Shown here: positions 22,893 to 34,000 of the stretch, piece after piece
Numbering within the stretch: the first letter of the stretch is position 1
How the letters are laid out: each line of letters starts with the position of its first letter
DNA from: Phoronis australis
Taxonomy: Eukaryota > Phoronida > Phoronidae
Length of the DNA: 64,000 bases
Assembly: GCA_002633005.1 (NCBI GenBank)
Contig: NMRA01000115.1
Span: 180,309-244,308, forward strand
Direction of reading: 5' to 3'
Program-made: the position numbers and the translations under genes
Notes under the pieces: generated by a model
The model's database searches: none
Told to the model about the DNA's origin: nothing
The model's input: only the letters and a program-made list of their open reading frames with translations

Positions 22893-25042
22893 GTAAGTTC
22901 ATATTTTAAAAACTACACTGAACGAAAATCTATCGCATATCAAATAATTTTTTTAAATATTCTCTAATAAAAAATAACTCTACAAAATTTGGAATCGCTA
23001 TAAAGAACAACACTTTAATAGATTTTTCGATGCCTTTTTGATAATTGTATAAATTGTGTGAAATGTTAGGGTCATACATTTAAAAATTCCATTTTGGCAC
23101 CTGGTTTGCACCGGTAACTTTGTAAAGCTCCGCATTAACATCAGTGTCTGTTCATTTGCACTTGATGTATATACATGTGAAGTATCGCAATATAAAAACT
23201 GCCTATTATTATGGCAATCACTTAACTCCTGAGACCAAGGAGAATTTTCCCAACGTGATCAAACCAAAAGGTTCATAAAACCTTTTGAATCTAGATAGAT
23301 TGCAGTGGCGGACTTAGAGGGAGCCAAGGGGGCCATGCCCCCCTAAAATTCTCCAAGATTCCATTTAGCAGTTCAGGAGTGCCAATGTCTGACAGGCAAA
23401 ATCCTGGCTAATACTCTGCCNNNCCCCCCCAACTCAACATCCTGGATCCGCCCATAGATTGGGGATAAGACACGTCATTCAAATTTTGACGGGCCACTGT
23501 AGCCTAGCCCGACACAGACGCATTACTGGGAATATGGGGAGGCCAGTGTGTCCAGGGTGTGGTACTGACGTTGAATCCCCTAAACACCTGCCCAGCTTTT
23601 TATAGGCTAAGGAGCAACCTACTGGATGGCACTGTTACATGCCTACAAGAAATGGAAACGTCTGTCCGTTTTCTTAAAGGAGACGGGCAGACTTGAAAAC
23701 TTCCTTCACAAAGAACCATAATGGGACTCTCGTGCTTTTGCTCAGGTGTTTTGTGCGATGGGCCCAACCATAAGCCTTTCTCACGTCTGATGCACTGCAA
23801 ATGACATCAGGCCACCTGCGCTGTTTTTTTTTGTTTTTTTTTTGCGATCACGCGGGATGTATGATGAATTGATTAGAACGATCATTCCAGTTACGTGACG
23901 CAATTAATAATTTTGAAAAGGTTTTTTTATAATTTGTGTTGATCAAAGACATGGTTCATTCACCGACTAGTGGTCAGGATTTGATAGATGATGGAAAAAC
24001 GCCGTAATTTAGGTAGCCCATTTTTGGATGACGAAAGCACTATAAACAGGTTTGTGTAACTGTCACGAAAAACTGGCGATATAAAAGATGCTATGAGAAA
24101 AGGTAGCACAAAACTTCGATATCAAGTCTCAGATCAGCAAATTTTAAATCAGTCATAGTGAAGGCACGGACAAATTTGTCAGAAATTTAAGCTATAGCAT
24201 CAAGCCAAGATCCAGCATCAATGACTTTGACACAATTTTGTATAGGAGTGGAATTCCATTACCCATCATTTTCATTAATAGCATGAGATGCGCGTCATGC
24301 ATGCAACGTGATGATGGACCAATCGAATACCGTCGTATTGAAATAAAAAGCTCTTCACTATAAAAAGATCATTATTTGCTTTTCATGTTGACGTCTCAGT
24401 TAGCCACTTGGTCCTTTTGAGACAATCTACGCGAGTAATATGCATTTTGTTAGCAAGACCAGTAAACACAACAGCACATAATCGTACAAAAGTTCTTTAC
24501 TGAAGTTGTCAGTAATCCATTCAAACATGCCACTGTTGCCTTGATACATGTACATGAGTAAGTGTCAGGGAATCACGTTTTTATTTAAAAAGACACATTA
24601 GGTTCTAATTTTCATAAAACTGTAAATATGATTTTTAAGCATAGGTTGAATAAATTTTTAGAAGTGGTGTTATATAATTATACACCCGCTTTGCGATTTG
24701 ATCGTAAATATGTCTACACCATTTCTTGTCTTCTGTCAGTATTTATCAGTGTAAAGGACAGTGTGTCTGTTATATCGTAATACAATGAAGTTGATAGACT
24801 GACCCAAACCAATAGTCACTCGAATTCATTCTATATAATTTTCAACAAAAAGATTCATAAGGCAAAACAGAACCAGTTCCATCTAGCAAATTAAAACATA
24901 TCTTACACCTTTGTGATTCCATGAAATTTTGCAGTGTTTCCGAATTTATTCACTGAACTGTACCATAAAGGCTGATAAACTACATTTAAAGTCTGTAATG
25001 CAGTGCTACCAGTCACAGGACAGTTGCACACTATTTACGTGC

Positions 25043-25096
<54 letters not shown>

Positions 25097-28000
25097 AATT
25101 TTTGAAGCCTGAATAAACCGTGTTTTCTTGATTTCACCCAAAGGTCAGTGATCGGGCGCTTGTTTTTGAAAGCTTAAATCGCGCTTACCAATTTCGTAGA
25201 CTTTTGCGGACTTTTCAAACTATGTTGACCTGAAAGGGTTATTTTGTTTAAATCATTTAGTAGTATTCCAAACACGTTAATTTGCTTTAAGTGAGTTCCT
25301 GCTTGCTTGTGTGTGTAGTTCATCAAAACCTATCCTAGCCTTCCGTTACAGCTGCTGTAGCGTGCGCACTCAATTGTTCAGCGAAGGTAGACGTTGTGAT
25401 CTTGTTAGACAGCTCGTTCAGCGTAGGAAGCCAAAACTTTAAACTCGCAAAACAATTCATGGTTGAGATTGTTAAATCGTTTCCCATTGGTCTCCATGGC
25501 ACGCAGGTCGCAGTTATAACATACGGCACTGATGCTACGATCCAGTTCCATCTCAACAAATTTCAGGATGTTGAAAGCCTCTCTGAAGCTATTTCACAAA
25601 TTCCCTACATTCAAGGATTTACTAATACGCATGAGGCAATAAAGCTCATGCGCTTGAAAGCGTTTAATCCAATGAATGGAGATCGCCCGGACGCTTCAAA
25701 CATATGCCTGCTAATAACTGATGGAATATCATCAAATCCGACACAAACTCTGAAAGAAGTCAATTTAGCAAGGAGATCGAATGTGCCGTCAATATTGGCT
25801 GTGGGAATAGGATGGACAAGTGTCCCACTGGAGTTACAGTTTATTGCCAACAAGCCAACCAATGAATGGGTGACCATGACAAAAACGTTCAGCGGACTTG
25901 ATGTCATCAAAGAAAAGGTCTCCCGTAAGACTTGTAGAGGTAAACGTGTTTAACATTATCCAGACAATATTGTCGATCTCCTTCTGTGACATTTTTTATC
26001 ATTTGCTTAATTAATTTTTGGCAATTGCCATGCGGTATGTGTGTCTGAATATCGCAAGTCTTACTTACACTGTACATGTAAGTCTAGCTCACCCGCCATA
26101 TCAAGGGGTTGTAACTCAACACGTTACCACTCGCAAGTCACAAAACACTTGCCCGGTAGAGATAGTTCCTACCTTACCACACTCTACATGATTTTAACCC
26201 CCGACTCACAAAGAGCACTCATCATATGGCGCAAAAACATAGAATCCAACCAAACACAGGAACATGCCATATTTCATAAAAATCTGTCAAGGAACATCAG
26301 AGAAACAAAGGAAAACAGAATAAAATGAAATTGCCACTAGTGGACAGTGTCCTTTGGATCCGTCTGAAAGTCGTAGTCGTCTGTTGTTATCTTCATATAA
26401 ACACACTTACTTAATTTAGTAAAGATCCTGCAGTGCATGGCAAACGAGGTAGATCTACACACAGCTAGATACACGGTACTACATGTATGTAGCATTCAGG
26501 GCTGCTGCTCCAACGGTGCGTGGTTAGGATCCTTTATGTAAAAAGTTCTTCCGGTGCATGGTAAATCTTTTGCGGAGAGTTTAGAGGTTCCACTGCCGTG
26601 CTAATATTCCGCTTTGTGATAGTGGGGCGTGCCTGTGAGGATTCGAATTTTGCCCGTGATACCTGTCCTCGACACAGTTGAATTGATACCTTCACTATGC
26701 TATTCTACGAAAACAATCGAAACTTGTTTTACTGACTCATTGAAAAGAATGCTCCATACATTATATGCAAACTGGTCATTCTCTTCCATGGAAGCCACAA
26801 AAAGAAGTCAAAACAGAGAGACGCAAACTACTATGCAGCTGAAAGTTTCGAGAGAAGAGACGCTTAAAACATCCACACCGATATCAACAACGTTAAATGA
26901 AGAAACACGACCAGCATCATCATTAACGAGAACAAGTCCTTCAGGTACAGACTTTGATAACCAAGGAAATATTTACTGGAGCCATTATAAGTGAGGTTTG
27001 GGATAAATGTTTCTAAGCATTTTGGTCGTAGAGCAATTAGTATTTTTCTGAGGTCTGCTGCATGAAGGGTATTAATTAATTTTTCAGTGTACACTATATT
27101 TGTTCACTCATTAGTGATTTATTTTTCTACCATTTTATCTGTATCGATGAGCATCTCTTTCACATACGACAATTTTAATAATACACCTGAAAACTAATAG
27201 AAACTAGATCATTCAATTAAGCATGCGCACCTATCCTTTAATATGGGGGGCTCGAATCTCTGACAAAGTGGACCTTTTGCTAACAAAAAAGCGGGAGGAC
27301 TAAAAAAAAAGAAAAAAACGGTACCACCTTCAGGTCTGTGAACTGTGCGTCTGCGTCTTTTTAGTGGACTTTTGTCTCGTTTTCTCGGGCTTTTTGTTTC
27401 TCTGAGGAGGACCTTTTTACCCGAGCCCTCCCCCCTGGGTGCGCGCATGTTAAAGACATGATTACCGTGAAAAGGTTGCTCTTTATTTTGAAAGCTATTA
27501 AGAATTCGAGGTAGAATTTAATCTCGCTATGTATCAATGGAGACAAAATAGCAAAAGAACGCAAGCAGTCAGTGTTTGCGCAAAGTTCATAAATGCTTTG
27601 AAAATTTAGGGAACATAGCCAAGTCCGTACTGGAACTGTTCCATGCCACCAGCCATTGTGCCCCGTTTTATCAAACTTGGTATGTCTTATCTCACATGTA
27701 GCTGAGGCGGTCGTATTTTCGTTGTTAAATTTATACACATTTCATTTTACACGGATCGCTAAGTATGAATGAGGAACATTACCAACCTAACGTTAGTTGC
27801 AACGAACCGCTCTTACAAAAATACGACAGCGTCGCGTTTGCAATAACATGACTGAGACCGCCCTTAGCTACGATCAAACTTACAAGGCCTCTGAGAAAAC
27901 GTCATCTGTCAATTTCTGTTAAATTTGACCTTTTTTCAGGACTCACCAATCCCGAATGCACAGCGGCGTGCGATTTGGTATTCGTGCTTGATGCGTCATC

Positions 28001-31000
28001 TAGTGTAGGCAGGGAGAACTTCGCCAAGGCTAAGAAATTCATTCGAGATGTTGCTGCAGCTTTTGCAATCGATGACGACAACTTTCAAATTGGCGTCATT
28101 TTGTTTTCAACCAGCGCAAGTGTTGCAATACCGCTTGCGAGACACAAAAGTAAAAATAGTTTACTGCAAGATATTGATAACTTACCATACCTAGAGGGCA
28201 GCACCAATACAGGGAAAGCGTTGGAAATCTTGCGTAACGAAGTCTTTACATCTAGTGGAGGCGATAGGCCGCTAGTGTCCAATATTGCAATCATAATGAC
28301 AGACGGAATCTCGAACAATAACTCAGACACCGTCCTGCAGGCGAAAATGGCCAAGGCTTACAACGTGCCATATATATTCTCTCTGGCAATCGGCTCTTCG
28401 GTATCCATTGGTGAACTTGTCCAAATCGCAACTAACCCTCCGACGCAGTGGCTTTTGAGAGCGGGAAGTTTCTCGGAGTTGACGAACGTCAAAGACATGA
28501 TTGTCAACAAAACGTGTAGAGGTAGAAACTACGTGTTTGGAAAATAATCATCAACATTGAATTAGACACATGTCGATGTAGTTATTGTCTAATGGTGGCG
28601 TTAATTAAACACAACATCTGGGGATTCACAATTTAGCACGTTAACCAAGCCGGTGGAACAGTTCAGCTTCGTAGTTTGATTAGTTGTCTGCTTTGCTTTG
28701 GAAGCAATAGGCTCTAGGTTTTACCCTGCTTTAACTGTGTACATTGTAGTCACACGTAGTGCTAGTTCACCTCACACTGAGGCACACTCTTAATACCGTT
28801 GAGTTTTATCATTTCAGTCGCCACAACTGTCACCGCATCGTATTCCTGCACGCCACACCACAAAATTGGTACGTACGCAATAGCTGTGGAGATTCCTTAT
28901 GTGTGGCTATTTAACCTTTGCAAAGAACCGGGCTCACTTCAACTGCGACACCGGTGAATCAAAATACAATACGGCGTCAGTGGTTCTTCTAAGTATCAAC
29001 TTTCCATTGATCAGAGGTTGTGCTATGGGTTGCATAGCCAAATAAAATTTTCAAAATGTCGCAAAAAACGTTTTACTAATTCCCTACACACCTTGCTTCT
29101 TGTAAACAGTTGCTGGTGAAGAGTGGGTCTAGTGACGTAACAGCTCTGTACTGTTTTCTAGAAACTAACACGTCAACTTTTGAAGTATATTCGTGCCAGA
29201 AAACATGGCAAGAAGCTAGAAAACACTGCCTGAACAATGGGAGTCACCTTGCAACAGAAACGTTCAAAGAGTTTTTTGAAGGACTGTCAATCACTGGCCT
29301 TTGGATTGGTGGATACAAGAAAAAGCGATGGTTTTGGTCGGACGGTAGGTTGGACTTTAGGCAACTTTATAATCAACCATTGTTGGGTCTGCCATTTTGA
29401 AAATAGGTGTGGCGGTGCGGTATTTTTTGTTTGTGTGGTAACTGGTACAGCTTGATCCTGTCAGGTAGTTTTTATAGTTTTGATTGACTTTCCAAAGGGT
29501 TTACGTGGCTTTTGAAAGTAGGTTCTATTTTTAGTAGTGCCAGGCGTAGGTTTCAAAATGAGCAGGGGTGCAGTCCATAACAATACATTCTTGGCACAGC
29601 ACAGAAACGTTTTCCTGACAATGTAGCGGCAGAATTATTGACCGGGGTAAATATCACTTTAACTTGATTTGGTACAAATTACTAAAAGAGTGACAAGAAA
29701 GCCAAGACGAAGTGATTCAAAAATTTGCGAATTTGTTGACGAAACATTGTATTAGTATATAGTTATGAGCTGCAAATGCCAGATCTGTTTCGACATTCGT
29801 AAACTGGGGTTCCTTTATTCTTCTAGGAAAGGAAGTCACGTGGTACGATTGGTATCCTGGGGAGCCCAATGACAGTGATGGAAGTGAAGACGCTATTCAG
29901 CTGTTTCCATTTAGTGGTACTAGTTCCGGACCAGCATAACATTCATATAACAAGTAACAGGAATGGTGTTCCTCTAGCTCTCATTTTTACATACATGTAC
30001 CGCGGTCAAACGTGGAATGGTCTACGTTTGAGTTTGGAAAATTAAAGTCTAAATCAGACGCTTGAACGAGCGTTCACAAATGTGTCTTAGTCTGCTGTCT
30101 TACGAGTAGTTAGGATAACAATTTATTGGGACCGATTCCGAGGGCAAAATCAGTCAGACGGAGCAATGGTGAGCAATGTTGCAGCATTGCTATAGATATT
30201 GAGCAATGTTGCAATATTGCTCTCCCGAGGTTAACATGATATTACAGTATATAGCCAAGGAATCGGTCTATATTTCATGGGCGGCGCACCATAAGGGGCT
30301 GTGTTGTGGGGGACTATAGCTCCCACTTTTTCAGTGCTGCGTCACTCTTGTCTATGGGGGGCGCACCATATGAGGGGCTAAGGGCTATAGCCCCCACTTA
30401 TTTCAGAGCTGCGCCGTCCATGTATTTGTTTTAATACACGACTACTGATGATTTTTCCTCTTATTTTTGCCTCGTGTTAGATAAAAATCAAATGAATTCT
30501 AAAATGCACGTGGAATTGTCTTTGGGAAATCTCTTGCTTCACTGGCTTACCTCAAACTGCGGTGTGGACCTCAGATTTGAAATGCAATCACACATAATAA
30601 CCTGTTCTTTATGATCATTTTGTCAGTCAGCTGTTCTTCGAATGACTGTAAGCGCATGCGCGCATTCATCATAAGTGGGAGGAAGGTTAGAAACTTTGTG
30701 GTGTAACAAATTTTTCCTTCGTTGGTTTTACAAAAATCGCAATTTTTGTGGATTAATGTGGAAATTCCTTCAAAGGGGAAAGTTAGTAATTCTGAAATGG
30801 ACAATGCAAAGTGGTACTTTTGTCACGAATTGCTTAAAAGATATTTTTGCCAAGATTTCCATGCCTCTCGAAGTAAACGATTATTTTATCTATTATTTAA
30901 GACAAAGTTCGATTTATTAAAGTCATACTGTTTGCATGCTGTAGTTTGTAAAATAATAATTGTTTTTTTTAGGTAGCACTGCATACCCCTGTTGATTTTA

Positions 31001-34000
31001 AGATCACTTGGTACTTGTACTTCGGCATTATTCATTGAATGCTGTATCAGCCAATGCTCATGACCGACTTTTATTTTGCTCGGCAGGAAGCTGTGGCCCG
31101 AAGAATACTTCCGTCTGTGCTTGGGCAGGAATATGACGAACATGTACCTTTATAATTAAGATTTCGAGGTTTTGGGAAGTTATACTGTTGACATAAACGA
31201 TTCAGTATCCTGTCAATGACCTTATTGCTAAAATATTTTCATGCAGAAAGAACATACCAGTGGAACGACGGAGGCAGCGAGAAGTCTAAAGACGGACATT
31301 TAAGAAACTCTTATCTTTGCCAACTAAAAGGTGATTGTCTTTTAAGAGGTATTCCAATGAATTAAAGAGTCAGAACGGTGTTGCATAATTCTGAATATTG
31401 TAACAAAATGCATCACACAAAGTGGGGCAAGGAAAGTAGCATCTATTACAAGCCAAGTTTAATATGGATATGGCAATGTTTTAGGAAACAACTGCTCAAG
31501 TGGAGATCAGAAGGGTGCCGAAACATGCTTGTACAACTCATCTCTCAACACAACTTACCATTTTGGGACCAAGGATGACCAAGAGTACAAGTGGTCAGAC
31601 GCCAGGGAAAAGTGCAGAAGCGACTTTGGCGGTTTCCTAGCTAGAATTGAAAACCCTGCAGAGGAGAGGCTCGTCACACAATGGCTGAATAACCAGACTA
31701 ATAAACAAGTGTTGTACTGGATCGATGGATTCTGGAATAAATCTGCACCAGAAATATGGACATGGGCCGATGGTATAATTGCATTGGTGCAATAGTTGCC
31801 ATTTTCTCCTTTACATTAATTTTGTTACTTCAGACCTTACAAATGTAGGTCCAATGTGAAAATCAGTAAAAGCTTGGACTCATTCATAGCCAGCTTTTAA
31901 ACAATAAGAAATACGCAGTGAGTCAAAACTTGAAAATGTTCCGACTTAATGTTTAATCACACTTCCTGGCAAATGAATTCATTTCGTTTTTTTATTCAGT
32001 AGGTCTTCTCACGAGTCTTTTTGTAGATTATAGCATAAGAGGTTTACTTCAGTGAAGGTCAGCTAACAATTCCGCAACTTTTGCGTTTATGCAATAATTT
32101 TCAAGACTCCAGAAAATTAATGATAATTCCGCATGCACTTTGAATACATACGAGATGCAAACCTGTATACCTATCCAAAGCAAACTTATTATGACAATGT
32201 ATAGTTTATAATAAACAAATCTGCCTGAAAGATGCGTTTCTTTGTCGTAATAACTGTTTTTTTAAATTCAGGGAATCGTGATGTTAAGTCAGAAGAGGTT
32301 GATTGGGACAACACAGAACCCTCTGGCGACCTCAAGCAAAACTGCATTGTAATGAAAAACAACACGCGTTGGAACAACTTGGCATGTTCCACACAACAAG
32401 GATTTGTGTGTCAATATGGTAGGTACAACACAGACAATTGTACGCGACTTTGAATCCATGGCAACGGCACGTGAATTCACTGTATCTGATGTGGTTGTTT
32501 TCAGGGCCTCTATGAAAAATTATGTTCTGCACTGGTGGCCTATTCCTCGTTAAGAATATTGATAAAAGACGCCGTTTCGATCGTTGGACTTCAGACGTAC
32601 ATGAACTGTACAACTCATTAATTGAAGTGACAATGACTGACCTCTATCTGATTTAGGGATGAGGTTAAGTAAAAGAACACTAAGCCTGGTTTGAGGTTAT
32701 TAATAGATCTTGGCAAACCCTTTCCCATCTACATGTACAGTACAAGACAAAAGTAATCGGACAAAATACAGTTTTCCTGCCATGACAGCTAATTCTGTTA
32801 ACAAAATGACTGTTAATAACCATGTGGTTGTGGCAACTATATTGCAGAATGAAATAGCCATCTTACTAATTTCTTGGTTAATTACCTTTCATTTTCGGTC
32901 ATTAGGGAATGTTACATTGACAAACTTCGCCTTCCAACCAACCGTCCTGACGCGGAATTCCGAGTCAGTTTCTCTGAATACATTTGCCGTGTACTGCAGC
33001 TCTCTAAATTAATGGTGTCACTCGCCCCAAATTTCAAAGCTTGCAGTATATTTTGAAACTCCTGTCAAATTCTGCTAAAGCAGCAAGCGCGACAAACACT
33101 CTATCCTAGTCACTTGATTAGTATGCAAGAAGACCGCTCTCAAAGTCTACGGCTTCATTTTATGACGTTGTGACTATGTGTTTTCGGGTGAAAGTGTCTC
33201 CCGAAATTACGATCGCCATTACAACCGAGGCTGCGCTCGTGTTTTACATCCGTAATCGTTATATCTTTTACGCTCGTATTTTGCCCATGTTATGAAGGAT
33301 AAAACTCAGGTGAAAAGTAAATAAGCTCCAAAGATTGATATTTTAATTTGTGCCCCAGCCATCCCAGGCATTCGAGAGTGGTCCTTTTTAATACATCTTG
33401 AGCTGCCAAAATGAATATCTAGCAGGCTGTGCAACAGTGTTTTTGTTTTATTTATTGAAATTATCACGCCTTTTCAATATTTAGACCAAGTTTCATTCTC
33501 TTACTCTAAGCAGCACCTGCAGATGGCGTATGAAATTTGCAAAAAGTGTAGGTTTAAACCAGTTTTGGGGGGAAAATGTAGCAAAATTTCTGAATGCTGG
33601 TGATAAATCACTCATCTTCATTCTCGACATTTGGATAAAAACCATTTGCACCACGAAATGTGCACCAAAAACAATATCGAATGAGTACTACTGCTGCACT
33701 GGTAATTGAATATAAAGAGGCCTTGCTAAAATTACGAGCGTAACATTAGGAGCGAAAAACACTGGAGAAAATTACGAACATACAATTTCTTCCGAACTCA
33801 CGTGACCTACAAGCCATTTTCTGATTGTACGTAACGATTGATAAAACACGACCAAAGACTTGGTCGTAATTACAAGCGTAAGTACGCGGGACACTTTCCC
33901 TCAAACGGCTCACCATACATCCGCTTTCATCACTCCAGTAAGACAACAATTAGCAGGGGACAGACCATGGATTGGAAGATTCATTGAAATCACTAAAAAC

